DNA from: Streptomyces spinosisporus
Lineage (GTDB): Bacteria > Actinomycetota > Actinomycetes > Streptomycetales > Streptomycetaceae
Reading direction: 5' to 3'
Assembly (NCBI RefSeq): GCF_022698145.1
Contig: NZ_JALDAX010000005.1
Coordinates: forward strand, 186,001-250,000
DNA length: 64,000 nt
A program made the translations under genes and the position numbers. The notes below the pieces were generated by a model that did no database searches, was not told the DNA's origin, and saw nothing but the letters and a program-made list of their open reading frames with translations. Below are positions 8,639-17,518 of this stretch, piece by piece. How positions within the stretch are numbered: the stretch's first letter is position 1; the number at the start of each line of letters is the position of its first letter.

Positions 8639-10164
8639 GCCTCCACCTCCGCCGTCTTCTTCCCGTTCACGGGTGCGTCCTCGGCGGGCCGGGCGGGCGC
8701 GCGCAGCACCTCGTACTCCGCGAGGTTCACCTGGCGCGTGGCCCGCCTGAACTCGGTGGTCGTACCGGGCCAGATGGTGGTGTTGCGGCCGTTCGCGTCG
8801 AGGTACCAGCTGGTGCAGCCGCCGGTGTTCCACACGGTGCGCTTCATGCGCTCCTGCACCCGCTGGTTCCAGCCGGCGACCGCGCTCGGCCGGGGGTTGA
8901 GGGCCGCACGGCCGCCGAGGACGCCCAGCTGCTTGACGAAGTCCGCCATGTAGTTGAGGTGGGACTCGATCATCAGGATCATCGAGGAGTTCCCGAGGCC
9001 GGTGTTGGGGCCGATGATGGTCATCCAGTTGGGGAACCCGGCCGCGGTGGCGCCGCGCAGGGCCGCCATCCCGTCCTTCCAGGACTCGGCGAGCGTCCTG
9101 CCCTCGGCGCCCACGATCCGCTCGGCGATCGGCATGTCGGTGACATGGAAGCCCGTACCGAAGATGATCACGTCGACCTCGGCCTCGCTGCCGTCGGCGG
9201 CGACGACGGTCGAACCGCGGATCTCGCTCAGACCACTGGCCACGACGTCGACATTGGGCTGGGCGAGCGCCGGGTAGTAGGTGCTGCTCAGCAGGATCCG
9301 CTTGCAGCCGATGCGGTAGTCGGGGGTGAGCTTGGCGCGCAGGGCCGGGTCCTTGATGGCCCGCGCCATGTTCCGCTTGGCCAGCTGCTCGACGAAGCCG
9401 AGTTCGTTGGGGTGCTTGGTGAACGCCTGGACCTGCAGCTCCCGGATCCCCCACAGCAGTCCGCGGCGGGCCTGCGCGGTGAAGGGCAGCGTGCGGTGCA
9501 GGGCCCGCTCGGCGCCGGTGATGGCACGGTCGACGCGGGGCATGACCCAGGGCGGGGTGCGCTGGAAGAGGGTGAGGCTGCCGACCTGCGGCTGGATCGC
9601 GGGCACGATCTGGATCGCCGACGCGCCGGTGCCCACCATCGCCACGCGCTTGCCGCGCAGATCGTAGTCGTGGTCCCAGCGGGCGGAGTGGAAGACCTTG
9701 CCGGGGAAGGAGTCGAGGCCCGGGATCTCGGGGATCTTCGGGTCGGACAGGGGACCCGCGGCGGAGACGACGACGTCCGCGGTCAGCCGCCCGCTGCTGG
9801 TCTCGATGTCCCAGTGCAGCTGCTCGGCGTCCCAGGTCATCATCTTCACTTCGCAGTCGAAGCGGATGTGCGGGCGCAGCCGGAAGGTGTCCGTGACGTG
9901 CTCCAGGTAGGCACGGATGTGCTCCTGTCCGGAGAAGGTGCGCGGCCAGTCGGGGTTGGGTGCGAAGGAGAAGGAGTAGAGGTGGGAGGGCACGTCGCAG
10001 GCGCACCCGGGGTAGCTGTTGTCGCGCCAGGTGCCGCCGACGCTGCCGGCCCGCTCCAGCACGACGAAGTCGGTGATCCCCTCGCGCCGCAGCCGCACCG
10101 CGGCTCCCAGCCCGCCGAACCCGGACCCGATCACCGCCACCCGCACATGTTCGTGTTCGGTCAT
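8635..10164 (-). CDS. Flavin-containing Baeyer-Villiger-type monooxygenase
   Basis: 509-aa FAD/NADPH-dependent monooxygenase. First Rossmann motif GSGFGGLGAAVRL at about residue 13, the BVMO fingerprint FPGKVFHSARWDHD (FxGxxxHxxxW) at about 155, and the second Rossmann motif GTGASAIQ at about 180. The start ATG 10164 (MTEHEHV) follows GGGAAAGGG; the open frame upstream to 10356 is not counted because the fold begins just after this Met. First gene of the coupled monooxygenase-hydrolase-SDR operon and divergent from a MerR gene. Typical substrates of relatives are cyclic or long-chain ketones; the real one is unknown. Confidence 0.93.
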   Translation of the reverse strand: MTEHEHVRVAVIGSGFGGLGAAVRLRREGITDFVVLERAGSVGGTWRDNSYPGCACDVPSHLYSFSFAPNPDWPRTFSGQEHIRAYLEHVTDTFRLRPHIRFDCEVKMMTWDAEQLHWDIETSSGRLTADVVVSAAGPLSDPKIPEIPGLDSFPGKVFHSARWDHDYDLRGKRVAMVGTGASAIQIVPAIQPQVGSLTLFQRTPPWVMPRVDRAITGAERALHRTLPFTAQARRGLLWGIRELQVQAFTKHPNELGFVEQLAKRNMARAIKDPALRAKLTPDYRIGCKRILLSSTYYPALAQPNVDVVASGLSEIRGSTVVAADGSEAEVDVIIFGTGFHVTDMPIAERIVGAEGRTLAESWKDGMAALRGATAAGFPNWMTIIGPNTGLGNSSMILMIESHLNYMADFVKQLGVLGGRAALNPRPSAVAGWNQRVQERMKRTVWNTGGCTSWYLDANGRNTTIWPGTTTEFRRATRQVNLAEYEVLRAPARPAEDAPVNGKKTAEVEA

Positions 10165-10189
10165 GCCGATGCCCTTTCCCACGCGACTC

Positions 10190-10207
10190 CGCCAGTGAAT
10201 ACTGGCG
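10190..10207. promoter_or_regulatory. Candidate operator in MerR/BVMO divergent spacer
   Basis: CGCCAGT-GAAT-ACTGGCG: perfect 7-bp arms with a 4-bp centre, 18 bp in all, located 26-43 nt upstream of the monooxygenase start and about 85 nt upstream of MerR. MerR regulators bind dyads of about this size between -35 and -10. Role inferred. Confidence 0.55.
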
Positions 10208-10291
10208 CAATGGGAGAGTAGAGCAGCGACGTACTCATGGGTAGGGGGTGCGCCCAGGAAAGTTACCGGCGGTACGCCATAGGGTGCGGAC

Positions 10292-10957
10292 GTGACCGAG
10301 AAGCGTGAGTACCGCATGGAGGAACTGGCCAGGGAAGCCGGCATCACAGTGCGCACCCTGCGCTTCTACCGGGAGCGCAAGCTGATACCGCCGCCCCGCC
10401 GCGAGGGCCGTATCGCCTGGTACGACGACCACCACCTGGCCCGCCTGCGCACCATCGCGGCGCTCCTGGAGCGCGGCCACACCCTGACCGGCATCGCGGA
10501 ACTGGCGGAAGCCCTGGACCACGGCCGCGACGTCGCCGACCTGCTGGGCATCAACCCCACCGAGGAGGAGCCGGTCCGCCTCACCCCCGAGGAACTCGCC
10601 GCCCGCTTCGAGGGCGAGGTCACCCCCGAGAACCTCGCAGCCGCCCTGGACCTCGGCTACCTGGGCACCGACGGCGACGAGATCGTCCACATCAGCCGCC
10701 GCCTCCTCGACGTCTCCTCGGCCCTGGTCCGCGAGGGCATCCCCCTCGCAGAAGTCCTCGCAGCCGGCGCCCGCGTCCGCGAACACGTAGACCAACTGGC
10801 AGAAATGTTCGCCGAGTTGGTCCTCCGCCACGCCGAGGAAAAAGACCTCCAACGCCTACGCCCCCTGGCGCGGAGCGTGGTGGAGGCGGAGATGTCGCTG
10901 GCGATGGACCGCCAGCTGCAGAAGCGGGAGAAGAGCGGCGCCGAGGACCGGCTCTAG
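10292..10957 (+). CDS. MerR-family regulator divergent from BVMO operon
   Basis: 221-aa regulator. The N-terminal winged HTH is typical of MerR (YRMEELAREAGITVRTLRFY, then wing residues RREGRIAWYDDHHLARL). The rest (about 80-221) is helical and larger than metal-sensing MerR proteins, with no Cys cluster, which suggests an organic ligand. GTG start at 10292. Its stop and the converging exonuclease stop share the palindrome CTAG (10954-10957). It probably controls the divergent three-gene operon through the dyad at 10190-10207. Confidence 0.88.
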   Translation: MTEKREYRMEELAREAGITVRTLRFYRERKLIPPPRREGRIAWYDDHHLARLRTIAALLERGHTLTGIAELAEALDHGRDVADLLGINPTEEEPVRLTPEELAARFEGEVTPENLAAALDLGYLGTDGDEIVHISRRLLDVSSALVREGIPLAEVLAAGARVREHVDQLAEMFAELVLRHAEEKDLQRLRPLARSVVEAEMSLAMDRQLQKREKSGAEDRL

Positions 10958-11757
10958 AGGTCGTACACCACGGTGACCGGCGCGTGGTCGGACCACCGCT
11001 CGTCATGCGTGGCCGCCCGCTCGACCAGAGCCTTGACGGCCTTGGCGGCCAGTCCGGGCGTACAGACGTGGTAATCGATGCGCCATCCTGTGTCTCGGTC
11101 GAAAGCCCTCCCCCGGTACGACCACCACGTGTACGGCCCCTCGACCCCCGGATGCAGGGCGCGGACGACGTCGACGTAGCCGCCGTGCTGTGGGTCGAGG
11201 ACCAGGCTCAGCCACTCGCGTTCCTCCGGGAGGAAGCCGGAGTTCTTGGTGTTGCCGCGCCAGTTCTTGAGGTCGGCCTGCTGGTGGGCGATGTTCCAGT
11301 CGCCGCAGACGACGACCTCGCGGCCGTCGGCGGCGGCCCGCTGCCGCAGCGCCTTGAGGTGGGCGAGGAACTCGGTCATGAAGCGGACCTTCTCGTCCTG
11401 GCGCTCGGTACCGACCTCGCCGGAGGGCAGGTAGAGGGAGGCGACCGTGACGCCCGGCAGATCGACCTCGACGTAGCGGCCGCTGGTGTCGAACTCCGCG
11501 GAGCCGAAGCCGACTTGGATGCGGTCGGGTTCCCGGCGGGTGTAGAGGGAGACACCGGCCCGCCCCTTGGCGGCGGCGGGCGCGTGCACCACGTGCCAGC
11601 CGTCGGGCGTGCGCACGTGCTCGGGCAGCTGGTGCGGCTCGGCGCGGACCTCCTGCAGACAGAGCACATCGGCGGAGGTGCCGGCGAGCCACTCCACGAA
11701 GCCCTTCTTCGTGGCAGCGCGCAGGCCGTTGACGTTGACGGAGGTCACAGTGAACAC
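10954..11757 (-). CDS. xth: Exodeoxyribonuclease III
   Basis: 267-aa member of the ExoIII/APE family for base-excision repair of abasic sites. Visible active-site elements: NVNGLR at the N-terminus, LCLQEVRA (metal-binding Glu), VCGDWNIAH (DxN) and SDHAPVTVVYDL at the end. GTG at 11757 begins VFTVTSVNVNG; the upstream in-frame codons to 11778 have no Shine-Dalgarno. It converges on the MerR gene with a 4-bp overlap of stop codons. Confidence 0.93.
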   Translation of the reverse strand: MFTVTSVNVNGLRAATKKGFVEWLAGTSADVLCLQEVRAEPHQLPEHVRTPDGWHVVHAPAAAKGRAGVSLYTRREPDRIQVGFGSAEFDTSGRYVEVDLPGVTVASLYLPSGEVGTERQDEKVRFMTEFLAHLKALRQRAAADGREVVVCGDWNIAHQQADLKNWRGNTKNSGFLPEEREWLSLVLDPQHGGYVDVVRALHPGVEGPYTWWSYRGRAFDRDTGWRIDYHVCTPGLAAKAVKALVERAATHDERWSDHAPVTVVYDL

Positions 11758-11834
11758 GCGGGCACGATACCGGCACACTGGACGTGGTCCAGAATTCGAT
11801 AATCGCGATCTTGCATAGGTGTACGGTTAACAGA

Positions 11835-12317
11835 ATGAACATACGCCGGGTCTCCTTCGACCACCCCGACGCTGTGAAGCTGAACGACGAGGTCCAGGCC
11901 GAGTACCACGTCCGTTACGGCGACGGAGGCGACGCCACCCCCCTGGACCCGGCGGACTTCGAGCCGCCCAACGGCGTGTACTTCATCGTCTACGACGAGC
12001 ACGACAGCCCCGTCGCCACGGGCGGCTGGCGCGCCCAGGACACCAACGGCGAGGGCAACACCGACGGCGACGCCGAGCTCAAGCGGATGTACGTGACGCA
12101 GACGGCCCGCGGCCGCGGCCTCGCCCGGCGCATCCTGGCCGCCCTGGAGGAGGACGCCCGCAGGGCGGGCCGCATCCGCATGGTCCTGGAGACGGGCACC
12201 AAGCAGCCGGAGGCCATCGCCCTGTACACCTCCAGCGGCTACGAGCCCTGCGAGAAGTTCGGCTACTACCGCTTCCACGAGGACAGCCGCTGCTTCGCGA
12301 AGCGGCTGGGCTCCTGA
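11835..12317 (+). CDS. GNAT-family N-acetyltransferase
   Basis: 160-aa GNAT protein. Motif A (acetyl-CoA pyrophosphate loop) reads ARGRGLARRIL at about residue 95, followed by LETGTKQPEAIALYTSSGY, the usual beta5-alpha4 region. No purine-rich Shine-Dalgarno is visible before ATG 11835 (GGTTAACAGA), so translation may be leaderless or weakly initiated. It lies head-to-head with xth across a spacer of about 80 bp. The substrate cannot be told. Confidence 0.88.
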   Translation: MNIRRVSFDHPDAVKLNDEVQAEYHVRYGDGGDATPLDPADFEPPNGVYFIVYDEHDSPVATGGWRAQDTNGEGNTDGDAELKRMYVTQTARGRGLARRILAALEEDARRAGRIRMVLETGTKQPEAIALYTSSGYEPCEKFGYYRFHEDSRCFAKRLGS

Positions 12318-12358
12318 GGGCGGGGGCCGTTGCTCACGCCGCACTCAACCCGGGTCTT

Positions 12359-12691
12359 CTAGGCGCCGCCTGGACGATCGCTGGAGGAAGCGCTCCAAAG
12401 ACCCAGACGTCGGAAACGGCGCTGCCTGTATCGCTCCGCCAGGGCCGTCAATCCGCAGACCGTCCCCAGATACGCGCCCACGCCTGCCGTGATCAACACG
12501 TCGCCCAACGATTGGTGACGTGCAAGCTCAACTGCGGCGCCAAGCACCGCCAACGGCACACCGGTGCAAACGCCGATGGCGAGCGGATGGCGAGCGGAGA
12601 AGCGCTGGGATCGAGTTGGCGGCCGCAGACCACCGAGCGCCCGATCCACACGCCAGAAGGCACGCTTGAACCTGTCACCGAGGATGACCAT
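12359..12691 (-). CDS. Small putative membrane protein
   Basis: 110-aa protein not recognised. Two hydrophobic stretches (about residues 38-55 and 65-85: LAIGVCTGVPLAVLGAAVEL and LITAGVGAYLGTVCGLTAL) suggest two membrane helices, flanked by Arg-rich ends. Ribosome binding site weak. Base composition here is lower in GC than its neighbours. Plausible but not certain; nothing in the context gives a role. Confidence 0.5.
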   Translation of the reverse strand: MVILGDRFKRAFWRVDRALGGLRPPTRSQRFSARHPLAIGVCTGVPLAVLGAAVELARHQSLGDVLITAGVGAYLGTVCGLTALAERYRQRRFRRLGLWSASSSDRPGGA

Positions 12692-12859
12692 GGCCGGAGT
12701 CTATGGTCGGCTCGGCGCGAGGTCGACGCGGTGACCTCGGTCACGCTTCCGCCGCCGCAAATCTGCCTCGCCGCGGTGCAACTCCAACTGAAGGAAGGGG
12801 AGTTGGTGGACCGGTCCGCTACAACGTAGTTGCTGTACGTCACTGCAGTACGGCATGCC

Positions 12860-12893
12860 AAAGCCCCTGCTGGTGATCCCCAGCAGGGGCTTT
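12860..12893 (-). terminator. Terminator of tRNA-Ala
   Basis: AAAGCCCCTGCTGG and CCAGCAGGGGCTTT form a perfect 14-bp stem with a 6-nt loop, just downstream of the tRNA on the minus strand. The arm ends in a short T run in the transcript direction. Confidence 0.85.
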
Positions 12894-12901
12894 GAGCTGC
12901 G

Positions 12902-12975
12902 TGGACCTGAGGGGATTTGAACCCCTGGCCCCCTCGATGCGAACGAGGTGCGCTACCGGACTGCGCCACAGGCCC
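12902..12975 (-). tRNA. tRNA-Ala (anticodon CGC)
   Basis: Cloverleaf read on the minus strand: acceptor GGGCCTG with CAGGTCC (one G-U), D arm GCGC/GCGC, anticodon stem CCTCG/CGAGG with loop TTCGCAT (anticodon CGC, reads GCG), variable loop GGGCC, T arm AGGGG-TTCAAAT-CCCCT, discriminator A. CCA is not encoded. Terminator hairpin directly downstream. Confidence 0.96.
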
Positions 12976-13068
12976 TTGCAACGAGTGAAACTCTAGCACC
13001 CCGATCCGGGTGCCCGGAAATCCGTATCCGGCCCGCCCGGGGGCGGCGCCACAGGTCGGGCGGCCGGT

Positions 13069-14250
13069 CTACTCGTTGGCGGCCCTCGGCCGGTCGCCGT
13101 CCTCGTACTGGTCGAACAACGGGGTACGGCCCCGCTCGCGCGCCCGCCGTGCGGAAGCCGCGCGGCGGGCGTCACAGCGCCCGTCGTCGTCCGCCTTCGC
13201 CTCCTCGGCCGCGTCCGGTGCCGCGGCGTCGTGCTCGGCGCTCTGCTCGGCCGGCGTCTCCTGGTCGCGAGCGACCGGGCCCGAGCGGGCCGAGCTCCAG
13301 GTGTCCGGCGCCCCGAGGTCCACGTCGGAGGTGGCCCGCGGGGCGACCGGCGCGGTCACGTACGTCGGCAGGGGCACCGGCACCGGGTCCCAGCTGTCCC
13401 CGTGCCCGGGCCGCCGCTGCCGCTCGCGCTGCTGGTCCACCCATTCGGCGTGGTCGGTCTGCTCGACCAGGGCCCGCCGGTCGGCGGCGAGTGCGGACAG
13501 CCCGGGGTCGGTGCCCTGGGCGGGTCCCTCGTCGGGTTCGTCGGCGTCCGCCTCGGCGGTGGCGGTACGCCGGCGCGGCTGGCGTGCGCGCTCGTGGAGC
13601 CGCTGGGCCGCGGCCTCGGCGCGGCGGCGGTCCATCTGGTAGGCGAAGCGCCGCCGTTCCTGGGTGCGCAGATACGCGATGTATCCGCTCAGCAGCACGG
13701 CGGGCACGCCGGGCGCCCAGAGGAAGGCGAGTCCGCCGACGGCGGCGACGACGGCGCCGAGTGTGAACGCGACGAAGAGCGTCACGGTGGTGCGGCGTCT
13801 GCGCGCGAGCACCTTCGAGCGCCGGGCGCGCGCCGCGGCCGCTTCCTGCGCGGGCGTGCGGCGGGGCGCGGGCACGCGCTTGCGGGCCGGGGCAGGGACC
13901 GGGGACTGCGCGGAGGGCGACGGGGACGCCTGCGCCGGCGCGGGGTCCGGCGCCTCGGCGCGGGTCTTCGGACGGTTCGGGGGCATGGCGAAGGCCCGGA
14001 CGTCCACCGAACCGGTGACCGTGCCCGGGTCGTCGGCGCTGGGCTCCCCCGCTTCGGTGGAGCGCCCCCGCAGGTCCTTGGCGTACCGGCGCTCCATTCC
14101 CGCCCGTCCGGACAGCAGCCGGATGGCGGTGCTGAAGCGTTCCGTCGGACGGGCTTCGTTCAGCTCGTCCTGCCTACGGAGCCACATAGGCACCAAGTAG
14201 GCGGCCCAGGCCCCGACAATGACTGCGTAGATGAGGCCGCTGCTGCTCAC
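13069..14250 (-). CDS. sepX: SepX/GlpR-type cell-division membrane protein
   Basis: 393-aa membrane protein. Segments: N-terminal helix (SSGLIYAVIVGAWAAYLVPMWL), then LRRQDELNEA, a Pro/Ala-rich linker (about 90-145), two adjacent helices (about 155-195) and a long charged, disordered C-terminus. This layout and its position beside a moeA-like gene, a rimJ-like GNAT and galU match SepX of Streptomyces, and GlpR of Corynebacterium, the membrane partner of the gephyrin-like protein Glp in the divisome (family knowledge from memory). It is the last gene of the galU-to-sepX run, 186 bp after the GNAT, so an own promoter in that AT-rich gap is likely. Assignment by layout and synteny. Confidence 0.8.
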   Translation of the reverse strand: MSSSGLIYAVIVGAWAAYLVPMWLRRQDELNEARPTERFSTAIRLLSGRAGMERRYAKDLRGRSTEAGEPSADDPGTVTGSVDVRAFAMPPNRPKTRAEAPDPAPAQASPSPSAQSPVPAPARKRVPAPRRTPAQEAAAARARRSKVLARRRRTTVTLFVAFTLGAVVAAVGGLAFLWAPGVPAVLLSGYIAYLRTQERRRFAYQMDRRRAEAAAQRLHERARQPRRRTATAEADADEPDEGPAQGTDPGLSALAADRRALVEQTDHAEWVDQQRERQRRPGHGDSWDPVPVPLPTYVTAPVAPRATSDVDLGAPDTWSSARSGPVARDQETPAEQSAEHDAAAPDAAEEAKADDDGRCDARRAASARRARERGRTPLFDQYEDGDRPRAANE

Positions 14251-14435
14251 GCCTCACACGGTAGAGGGGTTTGCGTGAGGCCATCTGCCAATTGCGCCGG
14301 TGTGTCGCACGATCTGGCTGATATTTCGAACTTTTTTTGTGACCGATGCGATCAGCACCCCACTGAGGCTGTGAATTTAATGCCTTGAGGTGGTCGCCGC
14401 TCGATCAATTTCGAACATCTATTCAATTTACCGGC

Positions 14436-15038
14436 CTATGCGGGATTCCCCTGAGTACGTGCCCGGCGCCAGCGGTTGAGCAACCCGTCGGGCACCTCTT
14501 CCGCGGTGAGCGCGAAGACGAGGTGGTCGCGCCAGGCGCCGTCGATGTGGAGATAACGCGGCCTCAGACCCTCCTCGCGGAATCCGAGTTTCTCCACCAC
14601 CCGGCGACTGGGCCCGTTCTCGGGGCGAATGCAGACCTCGATGCGGTGCAGACCGACGGTGCGGAAACAGTGGTCCACGACCAGTGCCACGGAGGTCGGC
14701 ATCACACCCCGTCCGGCCACCGCCTCGTCCACCCAGTAGCCGATATGCCCCGAACACATGGAGCCCCAAGTGATTCCGGCAACCGTCAACTGCCCGACCA
14801 GACGGCCCTGGTACTCGATGACGAACGGAAGCATCCGGCCGGAGTTCGCCTCGGAGCGCAGGTGCCGGACCATCTGACGGTAGGTCGGCCGGTGCGCTAT
14901 CGGCCCGCTCGGCGTGGGCGGCGGAATCGTCGCCTCCCAGGGGCGCAGCCAGTCCCGGTTGCGCCGGTTGACGTCGCGCCAGGCGCGCTGGTCGCGCAGC
15001 TTTATCGGCCGGAGGACGATGTCGCCGTCCGCCAGCAC
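14436..15038 (-). CDS. RimJ-like GNAT acetyltransferase
   Basis: 200-aa GNAT of the RimJ/RimL type (starts DIVLRPIKLRDQRAWRDVNRRN; GYWVDEAVAGRGVMPTSVALVVD; ENGPSRRVVEKLGFREEG). Such enzymes acetylate protein N-termini or small amines; the target is unknown. GTG start at 15038, 20 nt after the mogA stop, with a weak Shine-Dalgarno. In actinobacteria a rimJ-like gene often stands between the moeA/glp and sepX/glpR genes, as here. Confidence 0.85.
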   Translation of the reverse strand: MLADGDIVLRPIKLRDQRAWRDVNRRNRDWLRPWEATIPPPTPSGPIAHRPTYRQMVRHLRSEANSGRMLPFVIEYQGRLVGQLTVAGITWGSMCSGHIGYWVDEAVAGRGVMPTSVALVVDHCFRTVGLHRIEVCIRPENGPSRRVVEKLGFREEGLRPRYLHIDGAWRDHLVFALTAEEVPDGLLNRWRRARTQGNPA

Positions 15039-15058
15039 GGCGGGCCAGGATGGGCTGT

Positions 15059-15601
15059 TCAGCTCGCACCCCCACTGACGGCCCCGGGTCTGGGGTGGTC
15101 GCCGCCGCGGATCTGGTCGACGGCATGCGTCAGCAGGGGTTCCAGGACGGCCAGTCCGTCCTTGACCCCGCCGGTGGAGCCCGGCAGATTGACGATCAGT
15201 GTCCCCTTCGCCACTCCCGCCAGGCCCCGCGAGAGCGCGGCGGTCGGTACCTTCTGTCGTCCGAACGCCCGGATGGCCTCCGCGATGCCCGGCACCTCGT
15301 AGTCGATCACCCTGCGGGTCGCCTCGGGTGTGCGGTCGGTGGGCGAGATGCCGGTGCCGCCGGTGGTCACGATGACGTCGTAGCCCGCCTCGGCTCCGGC
15401 CCGCAGCGCGGCCTCCACGGGGTCGCCGTCCGGGACGACCCGCGGGCCGTCGACGACGAAGCCGAAGCTTTCCAGGCCGGCGGCGATCGCGGGGCCGCCC
15501 TTGTCCTCGTAGACGCCTGCGGCAGCCCTGTTGGAGGCGGTGATCACCAGAGCGCTGTACGGCGCGCGGAGAGCACCGCCGGTCGATGGGTCGACAGTCA
15601 T
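15059..15601 (-). CDS. mogA: MogA/MoaB-type molybdopterin adenylyltransferase
   Basis: 180-aa protein of the MogA/MoaB fold, which adenylylates molybdopterin before metal insertion. Motifs seen: [14 protein letters not shown] near the start, [19 protein letters not shown] (MPT-binding TGGTG) and [16 protein letters not shown] 15601 overlaps the moaC stop by four bases (ATGA), so the pair is translationally coupled. The function is that of molybdenum-cofactor synthesis unless it has diverged. Confidence 0.9.
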   Translation of the reverse strand: MTVDPSTGGALRAPYSALVITASNRAAAGVYEDKGGPAIAAGLESFGFVVDGPRVVPDGDPVEAALRAGAEAGYDVIVTTGGTGISPTDRTPEATRRVIDYEVPGIAEAIRAFGRQKVPTAALSRGLAGVAKGTLIVNLPGSTGGVKDGLAVLEPLLTHAVDQIRGGDHPRPGAVSGGAS

Positions 15602-16110
15602 GCCCGGCTCCAGTCGCCCGACTTGCCGCCCGTCTTCTCCTCCACCCGTACGTCCGTGATGACCGCTCCCTTGTCGACCGCCTTGACCATGTCGATCACG
15701 GTGAGCGCGGCGACGGAGACCGCGGTGAGCGCCTCCATCTCGACGCCCGTACGGTCCGTGGTCCTCACCGTGGCCCGGATCTCCACGGCGTCGTCCGCGA
15801 CCGACAGATCCAGTTTCACACCGGACAGCGCCAAGGGGTGGCACAGCGGGATGAGGTCCGGGGTGCGCTTGGCGCCCATGATGCCCGCGATGCGCGCGGT
15901 GGCGAGGGCGTCGCCCTTGGGGACGCCCTCGCCGCGCAGCAGCTCGATCACGCGGGGCGAGACCAGGACCCGGCCGGCGGCACGGGCGGTGCGCGCGGTC
16001 ACGTCCTTCCCGGACACGTCGACCATGCGGGCGGCGCCCGCCTCGTCGATGTGCGTCAGTCGGTCCTGCGCAGGGGGTCCGGGGGTCTCCCCCCGGGAAG
16101 GCTCAGTCAT
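15598..16110 (-). CDS. moaC: Cyclic pyranopterin monophosphate synthase MoaC
   Basis: 170-aa MoaC, which completes cPMP in molybdenum-cofactor synthesis after MoaA. Family signatures are clear: [50 protein letters not shown] and [12 protein letters not shown] at the end. ATG 16110 follows GGGAG; the upstream frame is not needed. It lies between moeA/glp and mogA. moaA is not in the window. Confidence 0.95.
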   Translation of the reverse strand: MTEPSRGETPGPPAQDRLTHIDEAGAARMVDVSGKDVTARTARAAGRVLVSPRVIELLRGEGVPKGDALATARIAGIMGAKRTPDLIPLCHPLALSGVKLDLSVADDAVEIRATVRTTDRTGVEMEALTAVSVAALTVIDMVKAVDKGAVITDVRVEEKTGGKSGDWSRA

Positions 16111-16194
16111 GCTGTGGGCGCTCCCGGTCCGGGCCCGGCGCGGTACGGCGCACGGACCTGTTGTGCGCGACACGGTACCGCCAACCTGGTGCGC

Positions 16195-17514
16195 TCAGCC
16201 GAGCAGGACCACCTCGACCTCGGTGCCGGGCTCGACGGACTCCGTGCCCTCGGGGACGACGATGAGCGCGTCGGCGTGCGCGAGGGCCGCGACCAGATGG
16301 GATCCGGCGCCGCCGACCGGGCTGACCGAGCCGTCGGCGTACGTGCCCCTGAGGAACTGTCTGCGGCCCTTCGGCGAGGTCAGCGCCTTGCCGGAGATCA
16401 GTGTGGCGGTCGTCCGCGGCCGGTGGACGTCCGCCAGGCCCATGAGGGTGCGGATCGCCGGGCGGACGAACAGCTCGAAGGAGACGTACGACGAGACGGG
16501 GTTGCCGGGCAGGGCGAGCAGCGGGGTGTGGTCGGGGCCGATGGAGCCGAAGCCTTGCGGCTTGCCGGGCTGCATGGCGAGCTTGCGGAACTCGATGCCG
16601 CTGCCCGCCTCGTCCTCGTCGCCGACGTGCGACAGGGCCTCCTTGACGACGTCGTACGCCCCGACGCTCACGCCGCCCGTGGTGACCAGGATGTCGGCGC
16701 GCACCAACTGGTCCTCGATGGTGGCGCGCAGGGTGTCCGCGTCGTCGGCGACGGCGCCCACGCGGTAGGCGATGGCGCCGGCGTCGCGGGCGGCCGCGGT
16801 GAGGGCGAAGCTGTTGGAGTCGTAGATCTGGCCGTCGGCCAGCTGCTCGTCGGGCTGGACGAGTTCGCTGCCGGTGGAGACGACCACCACGCGCGGGCGC
16901 GGGCGCACGCGGACCGTGCCGCGGCCGATCGCGGCGAGCAGGGCGATCTGCGGCGGCCCGAGGACCGTGCCGGCTTCGAGGGCGAGGTCGCCCGCCCGTA
17001 CGTCGCTGCCCTTGGCGCGCACATGCGCGCGTGCCTCGGCCGGGCGGTGGACGTGCACCTGCCCTTCGGCGCCCTCGGGTGCCTGGGCCCGGGCCCGCAT
17101 CCCGGTCACCGGGCCCTCACCGAGGCCTCCGTCGGTCCACTCCACGGGGACGACGGTCTCCGCGCCCGGCGGCAGGGGGGCTCCGGTCATGATGCGGGCG
17201 GCCTGGCCGGGTCCCACCTGGACGAGGTCGGCCTGGCCCGCCGCGACGTCCCCGACGACGTCCAGGACGGCGGGGAACTCCTCGCTCGCGCCCGCGACAT
17301 CCGCGACCCGTACCGCGTACCCGTCCATGGAGCTGTTGTCGAACGGCGGCAGCGACACCGGCACCGTGACGTCGTCGACCAGGACGCAGCCCTGGGCGTC
17401 GAGGAGTTGCAGCTCGATGGGTTCCAGGGGGCGGACGGCCGTGAGGATGTCCTCCAGGTGTTCGTCCACCGACCAGAGGCGGTCCTGGCCGGTGGTGCGG
17501 GGCGAACTGCTCAA
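16195..17514 (-). CDS. moeA: MoeA/gephyrin-like protein (probable Glp)
   Basis: 439-aa MoeA family protein. Domains: N-terminal MoeA linker (LPPFDNSSMDGYAVR), central MPT-binding fold (VVVVSTGSELVQ ... DILVTTGGVSVGAYD) and C-terminal MoeA beta-barrel (about 360-439). Starts with TTG at 17514, four bases after the galU stop. MoeA inserts molybdate into molybdopterin. However, in Corynebacterium the paralogue next to galU, rimJ and glpR is Glp, an FtsZ-linked divisome protein, and sepX/glpR is present here, so a cell-division role is likely. Whether Moco activity is retained cannot be told. Confidence 0.9.
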   Translation of the reverse strand: MSSSPRTTGQDRLWSVDEHLEDILTAVRPLEPIELQLLDAQGCVLVDDVTVPVSLPPFDNSSMDGYAVRVADVAGASEEFPAVLDVVGDVAAGQADLVQVGPGQAARIMTGAPLPPGAETVVPVEWTDGGLGEGPVTGMRARAQAPEGAEGQVHVHRPAEARAHVRAKGSDVRAGDLALEAGTVLGPPQIALLAAIGRGTVRVRPRPRVVVVSTGSELVQPDEQLADGQIYDSNSFALTAAARDAGAIAYRVGAVADDADTLRATIEDQLVRADILVTTGGVSVGAYDVVKEALSHVGDEDEAGSGIEFRKLAMQPGKPQGFGSIGPDHTPLLALPGNPVSSYVSFELFVRPAIRTLMGLADVHRPRTTATLISGKALTSPKGRRQFLRGTYADGSVSPVGGAGSHLVAALAHADALIVVPEGTESVEPGTEVEVVLLG

Positions 17515-17518
17515 CGTG

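Noticed and set aside
12512..12829. 105-codon plus-strand frame
   Set aside because: No homology, poor start, overlaps the small membrane protein on the other strand.
13231..14388. 385-codon plus-strand frame opposite sepX
   Set aside because: sepX has membrane helices, synteny and a start; the opposite frame has none.
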